The notes beneath the pieces are model-generated. The model was given only the letters and a program-made list of their open reading frames with translations, had not been told where the DNA came from and made no database searches. From a virus: 53,555 nucleotides of DNA. The DNA is taken from the IMG/VR virus record IMGVR_UViG_3300010935_000132, positions 1 through 53,555 of that record. One strand, written 5' to 3'. Shown here in pieces: positions 23,269 through 31,401 of this stretch. How positions within the stretch are numbered: position 1 is the stretch's first letter; each line of letters opens with the position of its first letter. Both the position numbers and the translations under genes were made by a program.

Positions 23269-24675
23269 CTATACTGTGAAGCCAGCAAATCCATTCTTTT
23301 TCTCTTCTTTGGCTTCCTTAATATAATTAGGCATGCCTTCTGAATCATCATCACTACCACTTATAAAAGTTTGATTTGAGTCAAACATACGCATCTTAGA
23401 GTAATCTAAACCAACAACAAATCTTTTGTTCACTGAAATATCACCAAACCGATTCTTCAATTGTGATACAATAAGTTGATTAGATTTCTTTAAATCATCA
23501 TTGGTGTATAGACCAAGGATGATATCAGCGGTCATAGTGATACCAAATGAGTCAGCGATAGAATCCAAGTCAAATTCATTATCACCATAACCACCACGGT
23601 TCACCTGTGCGCCTGTAATTAAAGCAAAATCATGTACCACAGCCAAACCACGTAAATCTTCAGCAACCTTCTGAAGTGCAGTATTGGTATTATCACCTTT
23701 AGAAGCACGTGCTGAAATACAAATACCAAGGTAGTCGATATAGACCTTATCAGGTATCATGCCTTTTTTAATCTTCAATTCACGTAATAGATGCGTAAAA
23801 TGACCTGAATGTGCTGATACAGGTGGATATTCTTTAACAAATAACTCACCCATTGTTTTTTCTCTAGCACCACCCATAGCAGCCATATATTGCTTCTCTG
23901 TGAGGTTTTCCAACTCATCCATAGTCACGTCAAGAATATTGGCATCAATACGCTCTGAGATACGCTCTTCAGCCATTTCCATAGTGATATATAAAACACT
24001 TCTACCCTGTAACAAATCTGCCGCTGCCATATGGCACATACATGCTGTTTTACCTGTACCTGTAGCACCAAGTAAAATAGTTTCTGTTTTCTTAGGTAAA
24101 CCGCCATGGGTTATTTTGTTTAGCATATCAATATCAAAAGGAATACGTGGTGTATCACGATGATAAAACTGATAACGCTCTGATGCATCAGCAAAATAGT
24201 TATGACCAACATTAGCATCCAAACAGACTGCCAAGGCATCATTTAATAGTTCAGGAATTTCACCATTACCTCTATCAGAATCTTCAATCACTTCGATTGA
24301 ATCCATGATAGCAAGATATACGGCACGCTCTTGAATATATTTTTCAGTGGTATCGGTTAGCCATTCGATATCAGGTTTATCAGTATTATGATAAATTTTG
24401 TGGCATTGGTTAATCTTTGCGAACGCACCTTGTACCTCATCCTCTTCTAAACCACCACGCACTTCTAACTCTAGTAACAATGCCTCTTTTGTAGGCATAC
24501 TAGAATATTTCTTGGAATACGCATCAATTTCTTCAAAAACGACTTGCACCGCTCTATCAGTAAAATATTTTGGCAAGATATGAGGAATCACTTTACGTGA
24601 AAATGATTCCTCATTCAGGATGTGAGACAAGATAAGGTCTTCTACTTCGATAGTAGAGGATTTCTCATCTGACAT
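23269..24675 (-). CDS. 41: Replicative DNA helicase (T4 gp41-like, DnaB family)
   Basis: At 468 aa the protein is a RecA-fold hexameric helicase. It has Walker A GATGTGKTACMCHMAA, the DnaB-type strand VLYITMEMAEERISERIDANI, Walker B VYIDYLG, and the helicase motif ITGAQVNRGG with its following catalytic region. An N-terminal helical domain precedes them. It unwinds the replication fork and recruits primase gp61. It stops with TAG. Confidence 0.95.
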   Translation of the reverse strand: MSDEKSSTIEVEDLILSHILNEESFSRKVIPHILPKYFTDRAVQVVFEEIDAYSKKYSSMPTKEALLLELEVRGGLEEDEVQGAFAKINQCHKIYHNTDKPDIEWLTDTTEKYIQERAVYLAIMDSIEVIEDSDRGNGEIPELLNDALAVCLDANVGHNYFADASERYQFYHRDTPRIPFDIDMLNKITHGGLPKKTETILLGATGTGKTACMCHMAAADLLQGRSVLYITMEMAEERISERIDANILDVTMDELENLTEKQYMAAMGGAREKTMGELFVKEYPPVSAHSGHFTHLLRELKIKKGMIPDKVYIDYLGICISARASKGDNTNTALQKVAEDLRGLAVVHDFALITGAQVNRGGYGDNEFDLDSIADSFGITMTADIILGLYTNDDLKKSNQLIVSQLKNRFGDISVNKRFVVGLDYSKMRMFDSNQTFISGSDDDSEGMPNYIKEAKEEKKNGFAGFTV

Positions 24676-24711
24676 TTATTGTGTCCTTTTTAAGTAGTTT
24701 CAGTATCTGGT

Positions 24712-24930
24712 TTAAGCTAAAGACATCATGAATCTGCAAAGAGCATGCTCAAATTCGTCAATATCGCTAGGCATAACATCATCAGTGATAGAATATTCGA
24801 CTATTAGATTATGTTCTGTATCCCCTTCTTCATGGTCTTCAACTCGAATATCAGTAACGATAATGTTAATGCCTTCAAGGGTTAATGAACCATTTCCATG
24901 TAGTGCAAATGTAGGAATATCAATACCCAT
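24712..24930 (-). CDS. Small hypothetical protein (72 aa)
   Basis: The protein is acidic and beta-rich (GNGSLTLEGINIIVTDIRVEDHEEGD), ending in FEHALCRFMMSLA. It overlaps the uvsX stop by 1 nt, so it is translated with the recombinase. Function unknown. Confidence 0.7.
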   Translation of the reverse strand: MGIDIPTFALHGNGSLTLEGINIIVTDIRVEDHEEGDTEHNLIVEYSITDDVMPSDIDEFEHALCRFMMSLA

Positions 24931-25946
24931 TAGAATAAGTCCGTAGAGTCGATTCTATTGTGCTTAAAGGAGTATTTCTTTTCGAAGTATTGATGGAATT
25001 TCTCATCTTCCAATAGAGGCTTCCAAAATTCTTCAGCATTATCCCAAATAGTCTTTTCGCGCCATGACTTATCATCAGCAACAATTGGACGCGAATACCA
25101 ACCTTGTTTAGGCTTGATAACAAAACCACCTGCTAATGCATCTTCCAAGATACCGTAATATGGATGAATACCACCATCATGCTTAATCATATATTTCAGT
25201 TTTGCATGCTCAATAGCATAACGACCTTTCTGCACTTTAGCCGTAATGATAGCACCGTCAATCTCATCACCATCTTTAGAGCGTGCTTTAGAGGTACACA
25301 TAACAATTGAACTACATGCAAAGTATGCACCTTTACCACCACCAACAGCCAATGGGTTATACTGGTCCATTGTTGAGATAACATGGTTCACAATTAGAAC
25401 TGTACAACCAAGACCTGTTAGGATACGTGCAAAGCTATTCTTTTTCTTAGCTGCAGTCATATCAGAAACATCTTTTCCATCCATAGCATCTTTTACTGCT
25501 TTAGAAGTATTAACATTACCCCAGGAGTCGATTACCAAAATTAGATGTGAGCGTTCTTCTCTATCCAATTCATCAAGCATATTAACAACTGCTGTCTGAA
25601 CTTCTTCAAGCTGATTGTTTTGGACAACAATCATTCTATCACTTTTAACGCCGATAGTTTCAGCAAAAGATTGACTAAATGCAAATTCAGTATCAATCAA
25701 AGCAGCATCCATATCATATTGGCGTTGTGCATTGGCAATAATCTTATTAGCTACAAAGGATTTACCCAAGGCAGAATCAGCGGCAATCATGGATACCTGA
25801 CCACGTGGAATACCACCATACAATTTACCACTAAACAATACGTTAATTGGTAGACAACCTGTAGAGATAAATTCAGGGTCTTTTTGAACATGCAAAGATT
25901 CCTTCACAATCTTGTTCTTTAATAGTCGTTGTGTGATGCTACTCAT
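24930..25946 (-). CDS. uvsX: UvsX recombinase (RecA/Rad51 family)
   Basis: At 338 aa the protein has a Walker A AADSALGKSFVANKII near residues 56-71, Walker B SHLILVIDSWGN, and an Asn/Gly-rich loop (VNHVISTMDQYNPLAVGGGKGAYF) for DNA binding. It performs strand exchange, the basis of recombination-dependent replication in T4-like phages, with UvsY (15770-16180) as mediator and UvsW (45584-47080) as branch-migration helicase. Confidence 0.95.
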   Translation of the reverse strand: MSSITQRLLKNKIVKESLHVQKDPEFISTGCLPINVLFSGKLYGGIPRGQVSMIAADSALGKSFVANKIIANAQRQYDMDAALIDTEFAFSQSFAETIGVKSDRMIVVQNNQLEEVQTAVVNMLDELDREERSHLILVIDSWGNVNTSKAVKDAMDGKDVSDMTAAKKKNSFARILTGLGCTVLIVNHVISTMDQYNPLAVGGGKGAYFACSSIVMCTSKARSKDGDEIDGAIITAKVQKGRYAIEHAKLKYMIKHDGGIHPYYGILEDALAGGFVIKPKQGWYSRPIVADDKSWREKTIWDNAEEFWKPLLEDEKFHQYFEKKYSFKHNRIDSTDLF

Positions 25947-26230
25947 GATGAAGTCTCCGAATCCATATCGGCATCATATTCAGTTTCTTGTTCATCACCC
26001 ATACGGAAGTCTTCAACATTATCATCAAAATATTGCATAATGTGCTTCATATTTTCTTCGCTACGTAGGAAGAAATGGATAGCTGCAATATCATATGAGA
26101 AAGCAGGTGCTTCGGTTAGTGTGTGGTATGATTCAGGAATATGTAAATCAATACTATATCCTGTCATTTCGTCGTTAATCGGAATGAATAATAGACTAAT
26201 TGGTTCTTTTGGTGTTGCTAATTCTGTCAT
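25943..26230 (-). CDS. Acidic hypothetical protein (95 aa)
   Basis: The start at 26230 (MTELATPKEPISLLF) is preferred because the longer frame overlaps the upstream gene by many codons. The C-terminus is strongly acidic (EQETEYDADMDSETSS), and the frame overlaps the uvsX ATG by 4 nt. No family recognised. Confidence 0.7.
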   Translation of the reverse strand: MTELATPKEPISLLFIPINDEMTGYSIDLHIPESYHTLTEAPAFSYDIAAIHFFLRSEENMKHIMQYFDDNVEDFRMGDEQETEYDADMDSETSS

Positions 26231-26231
26231 G

Positions 26232-26690
26232 TTAAATGAACTCCTGCATGGCTTTTGAAAAATCATATGTTATTTTATTTTGACCGTATAGGTCGATTAG
26301 TTTTTCGATAAATTGTTTGCCTGTGATAATGCCTGCATCCATACTAGCATAATGCCAAGCTGATGCAATAAGTTTTGTTTCGATGGAGTTTAGCCCAACT
26401 TCAGTTAAGATAACCTCTGTATCATCTTGATTTATAATGAGTGAGGAATTAAATACCAACCCTGCAGTATCATCACCAAAATGAGAATATACTTGGTCGA
26501 TATTTAGTTTTGACTCTTTTATTAATGGCATGAAGTAGACTACTGCAGCCTGAATATCAGACCCACCATTTAGCTTGATAAGCTTTTCAACTTCTTCTAA
26601 AAACTTACACTGTTTAGTGGTAAGTTCAGCTAAAGCTATCTCTTTAATCTCATCTAATATTTTTGTGTTACCTTTATTATGTAATATCAT
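26232..26690 (-). CDS. Hypothetical protein (152 aa)
   Basis: A mainly helical protein with KCKFLEEVEKLIKLN and a C-terminal SAWHYASMDAGIITGKQFIEKLIDLYGQ. It heads the uvsX operon. No motif points to a function; a replication or recombination accessory role is suggested only by position. Confidence 0.75.
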   Translation of the reverse strand: MILHNKGNTKILDEIKEIALAELTTKQCKFLEEVEKLIKLNGGSDIQAAVVYFMPLIKESKLNIDQVYSHFGDDTAGLVFNSSLIINQDDTEVILTEVGLNSIETKLIASAWHYASMDAGIITGKQFIEKLIDLYGQNKITYDFSKAMQEFI

Positions 26691-26734
26691 AAGCTAGATG
26701 ATAACACCACAAAACATTAAAGCAACAATTATTA

Positions 26735-27001
26735 TTAGTTGTTTAATTCAGCCTCATACCGTTTAAGCAAGGCATCATCAAGCGGCGAAATATCACCAGA
26801 TGCTTTCTTAAAGTTCAATATGAATATCTTATCTTCTAGGTCTTTGTGTCGTAAGTTATGGATATCAGTTTGGATTAATTGAACCTGAGATTTCTGATTA
26901 TAACGCTCTTCAGCGAATAGAACACTTGATACAAGGCTACCAAATACAGCAATAGTTCCTGTAATAACCTTTACAGGATTAGCTTTAATAAAATCAAACA
27001 T
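26735..27001 (-). CDS. Small late membrane-anchored protein (88 aa), lysis candidate
   Basis: An N-terminal hydrophobic segment (about residues 10-29, VKVITGTIAVFGSLVSSVLF) precedes a charged, coiled-coil-like domain (DIHNLRHKDLEDKIFILNFKK). The layout resembles inner-membrane spanins or small holins. It has an exact late promoter (27028-27035) and lies next to the lytic transglycosylase gene, which supports a lysis role. The specific class cannot be decided from the sequence. Confidence 0.65.
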   Translation of the reverse strand: MFDFIKANPVKVITGTIAVFGSLVSSVLFAEERYNQKSQVQLIQTDIHNLRHKDLEDKIFILNFKKASGDISPLDDALLKRYEAELNN

Positions 27002-27027
27002 AGGTCACCTCGCATAATAATTGGTTA

Positions 27028-27035
27028 TATTTATA
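27028..27035 (-). promoter_or_regulatory. T4-type late promoter
   Basis: An exact TATAAATA on the minus strand, 26 nt before ATG 27001. The leader contains GAGGTGACC, a moderate SD. Confidence 0.75.
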
Positions 27036-27053
27036 CGATGTTTGTTTTGGCAT

Positions 27054-27626
27054 TTAGAATGACCAAACAGTTTGTGCAAATATCTTTAATGGATACTTAT
27101 CACTACCAACACTACCATTATATTTAGATAGTGCCACAAACATGTCGTTGTCACTCTTTTCAAGATATATTTTAAGGATGGTAGAGCCATAATGAAGGTT
27201 TACTCGAAGGTCGTGTAGGTTATCGTTTGGCTTGCCTAATTCTTCTTTCCAAAATGGCATGACCTGAAGAAGACCTTTAGCACCTACACAACTCTTGGCA
27301 TCAACGTTAAAAGACGATTCTGATGCAGCAATAGCAAACAATAGCTTTGGGTCTAAATCCTGATATAGCGCAGTTAGTAGAACCTTATCGACTATCTCTT
27401 CAGTATTTCCAACATGATAGCTATTCACATAGTCTATATATTTCTGCTTATTTGGAAATGTGCGTAAGTAATGCATCACATTATTCTCAAGATATTCTAC
27501 GTGGGCTACAGGTTTTGTATGCTCTGCTACCCATTTATTTAAGAATGCATATGGTATTGCCACAAAACATAATGCTAATATTGCAGTTATTGATGCATTC
27601 TTAAGGAAAGATTCAAACTTAGTCAT
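27054..27626 (-). CDS. Membrane-anchored lytic transglycosylase (SLT type)
   Basis: An N-terminal transmembrane or signal-anchor segment (residues about 12-30) is followed by a Slt/goose-lysozyme-like domain: PKLLFAIAASESSFNVDAKSCVGAKGLLQVMP with the catalytic Glu in ASESS, then NLHYGSTILKIYL and ALSKYNGS. It would cleave the peptidoglycan glycan strands from the periplasmic face. The anchor suggests an uncleaved, signal-anchored lysis enzyme or a virion-independent cell-wall factor. An early promoter lies 26 nt upstream, and a late promoter at 28051-28058 could also transcribe it. Confidence 0.85.
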   Translation of the reverse strand: MTKFESFLKNASITAILALCFVAIPYAFLNKWVAEHTKPVAHVEYLENNVMHYLRTFPNKQKYIDYVNSYHVGNTEEIVDKVLLTALYQDLDPKLLFAIAASESSFNVDAKSCVGAKGLLQVMPFWKEELGKPNDNLHDLRVNLHYGSTILKIYLEKSDNDMFVALSKYNGSVGSDKYPLKIFAQTVWSF

Positions 27627-27651
27627 AGTAGTCTCCGTTCAACTTTTGGGA

Positions 27652-27679
27652 ATACTACAAACTTTTACCTTCTCGTCAA
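27652..27679 (-). promoter_or_regulatory. Early sigma70-type promoter
   Basis: Minus strand TTGACG (27674-27679), 16-nt spacer, TAGTAT (27652-27657), followed by TTGAACGGAGACTACT and ATG 27626. Confidence 0.6.
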
Positions 27680-27801
27680 ACTTTCTTATTTGCATTATAG
27701 CCCTTGCTAAACCAATAGTTGTTGGAGCAATGACGGAATCTAACCGACATCTTCACATGCTGCATGTGCGTGCTATTCATTTGACACTAATCACTCCAAA
27801 C

Positions 27802-27877
27802 TGGAGCCTTGTGCAAGGGTCGAACTTGCGGCATCGTCATTACAAGTGACGTGCTCTACCAACTGAGCTAACAAGGC
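27802..27877 (-). tRNA. tRNA-Thr(UGU)
   Basis: A 76-nt cloverleaf with acceptor GCCTTGT/ACAAGGC, D arm GCTCAGTTGGTAGAGC, anticodon stem CGTCA/TGACG around loop CTTGTAA (anticodon TGT), T arm GCAAG-TTCGACC-CTTGC, discriminator T and encoded CCA. It reads ACA, a common Thr codon in this AT-rich genome. Confidence 0.93.
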
Positions 27878-27884
27878 TTATTTA

Positions 27885-28045
27885 CTATACTCCTCCCTAA
27901 AGGAATATAGTAGTCGTAACCTCTGACCTAGAGGACATAACTTGATGGGGTTTGGATACTCGTCATGTGTACAATATCCAAATCATTAACAGACTGCCAA
28001 CATATGACTAGGGATGTCACTGTTAGATTTACTTGCCCACTATTG
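27885..28045 (-). ncRNA. Hairpin-rich intergenic segment upstream of the tRNA
   Basis: No ORF is seen. Three hairpins are visible: TACTATA-TCCT pairing with AGGA-TATAGTA (just 5' of the tRNA), CCTCT with AGAGG, and TTTGGATA with TATCCAAA. In T4, stable RNAs of unknown function are co-transcribed with tRNAs, and this segment is positioned like one. That it is a separate RNA is inference. Confidence 0.3.
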
Positions 28046-28050
28046 TATTC

Positions 28051-28058
28051 TATTTATA
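28051..28058 (-). promoter_or_regulatory. T4-type late promoter
   Basis: An exact TATAAATA on the minus strand at the 3' end of the 28054-28359 gene. Downstream lie the hairpin-rich segment, tRNA-Thr and the transglycosylase gene. Confidence 0.6.
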
Positions 28059-28359
28059 CTAAAATATAAGCCATTTCAGTGAGCGCAACACCAGGATGGA
28101 TATGTACTGTGGTGACATGTATGTTCTCATCATGACTTCCTGCCTCATATAGACCTGATGGAAGCTTCTTCACATACATGTTACATATGAGCATTAAATC
28201 AGCCCAATCACGACGATGTTTGCAAGGGTTACACTCAATGCGACCATTTAATAGAATTGTTACCTCTTGTGAGTGTGCATGGGTAGTTCCCATACTAACA
28301 ACACAATCAGGATTCATAATCTCAACTACACGTAAGGTTTTACGTAAATCACACACCAC
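28054..28359 (-). CDS. Hypothetical protein (101 aa)
   Basis: The start is GTG 28359, 5 nt after AGGAG, giving MVCDLRKTLRVVE. The protein contains a Cys/His cluster (RIECNPCKHRRDW) and several His residues (THAHSQ, VHIHPG), suggesting metal binding. A tiny upstream ORF (MAKLGE) overlaps the SD. No family recognised. Confidence 0.65.
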   Translation of the reverse strand: MVCDLRKTLRVVEIMNPDCVVSMGTTHAHSQEVTILLNGRIECNPCKHRRDWADLMLICNMYVKKLPSGLYEAGSHDENIHVTTVHIHPGVALTEMAYILV

Positions 28360-28427
28360 TCATTCTCCTAGTTTAGCCATAATAATCTTTATCTTTCTTT
28401 GATAATTTATGACGTTATTCATCAATA

Positions 28428-28463
28428 TGTTGCGTATTATATCAACAAAGAAATAATACGCAA
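28428..28463. terminator. Perfect 12-bp hairpin after dda
   Basis: GTTGCGTATTAT (28428-28439) pairs with ATAATACGCAAC (28452-28463) around a 12-nt loop, just past the dda stop. There is no U-run, so it may protect the 3' end or pause polymerase rather than act as a strict terminator. Confidence 0.5.
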
Positions 28464-28474
28464 CACTAACACTT

Positions 28475-29830
28475 TTAACTATATATCAATTTTCCTTTAT
28501 TTCTTGAAGCTGCTACATAAGCTGCATTCACAGCATAACCTGTAAAGTCACCTACATCCATGTAGACATCCCTAAAAGTGCTTCCTTGTGACTTGTGTGA
28601 AGTCATAGCGAAAGGATGAGCAAACTTCAATATAGCATTATCAATATCAAAGTAATCACGCCATGCTGATTTACGTTCCTCTTCCATACCACGTGCTGCA
28701 GCATAATCACCAATCTTCTTATACTCACTTGATTTCTTTTGAAGTGCTCTAGCTTCTCTCAAAGCCTTCTTCAATTCAACTTGATACTTCGATTCAGGGT
28801 CATCAGCACTTGGATGATAGAACACGTCATATAGTATCACACCTGACTCAGATTTAATAGTCAACTGATAACCAAATGTCTCATTCCAAACATCAGTTTT
28901 CTCAACCACTTCGATATAATCAAAGTTGTTGATAGCACCATCAGCTAATGTAGCTGTACAGATAACGATTTGACCTTTTTCTAGACCAAACCTATCATGA
29001 CCATACAATTTCATACAAGCATTGTCTAGGACGTGATTAACGACCTTGTTGGTATATCCAATGAATACATCCATACCCAATTCTGTTTCAGCGCATACAC
29101 CACTTTCAGGTTGTACAACAGCTTCAATAAAAGCTTCTGATGCATTGTCTACTTTAAACACAGCATCATCAATAGGTTTAATAGAATCAGCACCATTGAG
29201 TCTAACATCATTTAGCATCGCTAGATACTCAATATTGGTATTTCGCTGTGCCACAGTAAGGACATTACGACTTGGGATATTATCCAAATCAATAGGCTCT
29301 TGCTTAACAGGTGCTAATTGAAATGGGTCGCCAACAATGATAATCTTAAAGCCATACTCTTTAGCCATTTTATAAAGCTTGATGAGGGATTCACGTGAAA
29401 CCATCGAAATTTCATCAATGACTAAAATATGTGGAGTTTTATTCTCCAATATAGCTTGACCACCTGCACCAAACTTTGTGTTGCCTTCGTCATCAACATA
29501 ATCAGGTGCAATACCCAACATTTGCGCGATAGTTCCAACAACAACACTTTTACCGCTCCAATACTTCACAGTAAAGATTGGTACAGGTCGCTCAATATCA
29601 ACTTCACCTTTCAGATTTGCTATAGAAATCTTCAAAGCTTTATTAGTTGGCGCACAAAGCATAACTGACATTTTTTTAGTCTTAACAAGATACTTAATTA
29701 ATCGTCCTGTGGTGTATGACTTACCTACACCTGGACCACCATATAGTGAACTTATTATAGCCTTTTCATCATCAATCATTTTCAGTATATTAAATACTGC
29801 CACTTTTTGTGATGAGTCAAGAGTTTTCAT
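28475..29830 (-). CDS. dda: Dda-like DNA helicase (SF1B, RecD/Pif1 family)
   Basis: At 451 aa (T4 Dda is 439) the protein has motif I YGGPGVGKSYTTGRLI, motif II HILVIDEISMVS, motif III VGDPFQLAP, and the late motifs MTSHKSQGSTFRDVYMDVGD and AYVAASRNK. Dda moves 5' to 3', helps early origin opening and displaces proteins from DNA. It overlaps the GroES-like gene by 1 nt. Confidence 0.93.
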   Translation of the reverse strand: MKTLDSSQKVAVFNILKMIDDEKAIISSLYGGPGVGKSYTTGRLIKYLVKTKKMSVMLCAPTNKALKISIANLKGEVDIERPVPIFTVKYWSGKSVVVGTIAQMLGIAPDYVDDEGNTKFGAGGQAILENKTPHILVIDEISMVSRESLIKLYKMAKEYGFKIIIVGDPFQLAPVKQEPIDLDNIPSRNVLTVAQRNTNIEYLAMLNDVRLNGADSIKPIDDAVFKVDNASEAFIEAVVQPESGVCAETELGMDVFIGYTNKVVNHVLDNACMKLYGHDRFGLEKGQIVICTATLADGAINNFDYIEVVEKTDVWNETFGYQLTIKSESGVILYDVFYHPSADDPESKYQVELKKALREARALQKKSSEYKKIGDYAAARGMEEERKSAWRDYFDIDNAILKFAHPFAMTSHKSQGSTFRDVYMDVGDFTGYAVNAAYVAASRNKGKLIYS

Positions 29831-30117
29831 TAAACAACGACATACAAAATATCAGTATCTTCTACAACACGCTGTGTGTCGCTGATAATTTGACCATTAT
29901 TTGTGGTGATGGCAACTGTAGCACCAACTTTGATATCGGAATCCATAGGAATACGATTACCCTTACCATCCATTTTACCTTCACCTACAGCCAAAACAAC
30001 ACCTGTTTCAGTAGCTGATTTACCTGCGGTATGTAGGAGAAGAATACCGCCTTCAGACTTTGCTTCTTCTGTGATGATTTCTAACAAAACCATATTATTT
30101 CTTAGTCGAATATTCAT
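29830..30117 (-). CDS. 31: GroES/gp31-like co-chaperonin (95 aa)
   Basis: IRLRNNMVLLEIITEEAKSEGGILL is followed by the mobile-loop-like Lys/Ser/Thr segment (HTAGKSATETGVVLAVGEGK), then DIKVGATVAI and EDTDILYVVV, the order of GroES. T4 gp31 replaces GroES so that GroEL can fold the large capsid protein gp23. This protein is closer to bacterial GroES than T4 gp31 is, so the host chaperonin could be served directly. It is coupled to rdgC upstream (2 nt). Confidence 0.88.
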   Translation of the reverse strand: MNIRLRNNMVLLEIITEEAKSEGGILLLHTAGKSATETGVVLAVGEGKMDGKGNRIPMDSDIKVGATVAITTNNGQIISDTQRVVEDTDILYVVV

Positions 30118-30119
30118 TG

Positions 30120-30962
30120 TTATTTGTTACCTTCTAAGGCGTTAATTAGTAGATTGAATACTTCCATGATGGCATCACGAACGATTAATAGGTCAGCTTC
30201 AACAGATTCACCATCAAATTCAACATCATACTTAATACCTTTCAAGGTCAAGTCATCTACCAACGTGAAGCTAACAGATTCAGTACCCATTGCAAGCTGA
30301 TTAACACGGTAACCACCATTAATCAATTTCTGAACATTTTCTTGCTGCATGATTTGATTCTTGAATGTAGCTTTTTGCTTATCGTGGGTCAAAACACCAC
30401 TATCCAACACACTTAATTCATCAATACCAACCAAAGAATTATCTTCAATAACCATACGTGTCATAAGCAACATAGGGTCTGATGGTAGGTTTGGAATGGT
30501 TAATTGCATACCAAGTGATTTTAGTAGTAGTACCATGATTGTATCACATTGATTTTTAGACGTACTAGACATCAAAATCTGATTAGTGTTTTGTAGAATC
30601 ATAACCTGTACTGATTTTGTTACTGTTAGTGCATTAACCATCAAGTCAGCCAATACCAAATCTTTCAGTTCTGAACGCTCAGAACGACTAGGTGTATGAC
30701 CATTTGATGCTTCAAATTTAACAATACGTTTATCAAGTGCACTACGGATAGCTGATGCAGGTATCATCTTTTCGCTTAATGTATACCGTAGAGAAATAAT
30801 ATCTTCTGATACAATATATCGTGTTCCATTTTGTACATCCCAACCTGCATGTGCTAATTCGCTTGGGTTTAAATCACGTGATGCATATGCCTCAAGTTTA
30901 TTTTCCAACGAAGATAGGCTAAGGTCTTCAACTCTATAATTATATAACGTACATTTCTTCAT
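30120..30962 (-). CDS. rdgC: RdgC-like DNA-binding recombination modulator
   Basis: At 280 aa the protein follows the RdgC pattern along its length: LYNYRVEDLSLS, LNPSELAHAGWDVQNG, IPASAIRSALDKRI, ELKDLVLADLMVNALTVTKSVQVMI, then VLTHDKQKATFKNQIMQQENVQKLINGGYRVNQLAM. Bacterial RdgC forms a ring dimer round DNA and restrains RecA. In a phage with its own UvsX, it could shield phage DNA, restrain host RecA or regulate strand exchange. It is shorter than E. coli RdgC (303 aa) but spans the whole protein. Confidence 0.85.
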   Translation of the reverse strand: MKKCTLYNYRVEDLSLSSLENKLEAYASRDLNPSELAHAGWDVQNGTRYIVSEDIISLRYTLSEKMIPASAIRSALDKRIVKFEASNGHTPSRSERSELKDLVLADLMVNALTVTKSVQVMILQNTNQILMSSTSKNQCDTIMVLLLKSLGMQLTIPNLPSDPMLLMTRMVIEDNSLVGIDELSVLDSGVLTHDKQKATFKNQIMQQENVQKLINGGYRVNQLAMGTESVSFTLVDDLTLKGIKYDVEFDGESVEADLLIVRDAIMEVFNLLINALEGNK

Positions 30963-31023
30963 GTTTATTCAATTCCTATATATTGGTATCAATTTTTATT
31001 TTAAATCGGTTTAATGCATACTA

Positions 31024-31054
31024 GAGCGTGCCACAAGTATATCATGACACGCTC
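31024..31054. terminator. Hairpin between the 31069 gene and rdgC
   Basis: GAGCGTG (31024-31030) pairs with CACGCTC (31048-31054) around a 17-nt loop. It lies just past the stop of the 31069-31371 gene. CCTTTT follows only on the plus strand, so its action as a minus-strand terminator is uncertain. Confidence 0.45.
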
Positions 31055-31068
31055 CTTTTAGCTTATTG

Positions 31069-31371
31069 TTATGCAGTCAATAGTTTTGGGGTAGGTGGTT
31101 TAATGATAACACTAAACTGATTACTATACACGCCAACTAGATTTTCTGTTGGTTCAGCAACAAACATAATGTTTTCTTCATCAATTACAATAGTACGATT
31201 TTTAACAAAACCACACCAAGGAACTAAGGCAGATTCAAGCTGCTCAGTTTTTTCATTGATACGTTGAGAAACAACAACAGGATTCTCAACTACAATACCT
31301 GTATCAGTTTCTTCAACTACAGCTACGAACTCTTCACCGTTAGCCAATTTTACAAATTTTACTTCACTCAT
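31069..31371 (-). CDS. Small conserved beta-rich (Sm/Hfq-like) phage protein (100 aa)
   Basis: The pattern KFVKLANGEEFVAVVEETDTGIVVENPVVV followed by VPWCGFVKNRTIVIDEENIMFVAEP resembles a family common in T4-like aquatic phages with an Sm-like barrel at the N-terminus. Sm-like proteins often bind RNA, but that function is not shown for this family. It lies just downstream of ligase. Confidence 0.7.
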   Translation of the reverse strand: MSEVKFVKLANGEEFVAVVEETDTGIVVENPVVVSQRINEKTEQLESALVPWCGFVKNRTIVIDEENIMFVAEPTENLVGVYSNQFSVIIKPPTPKLLTA

Positions 31372-31401
31372 ACTTCTGTTTCTCCTTTTATTAGTTAAAA
31401 T

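Noticed and set aside
20799-23271. TAG reassigned to an amino acid because of the in-frame ambers
   Set aside because: Clear genes end in TAG at sites overlapping the next start (2520, 20799, gp41, gp43), and no suppressor tRNA is seen.
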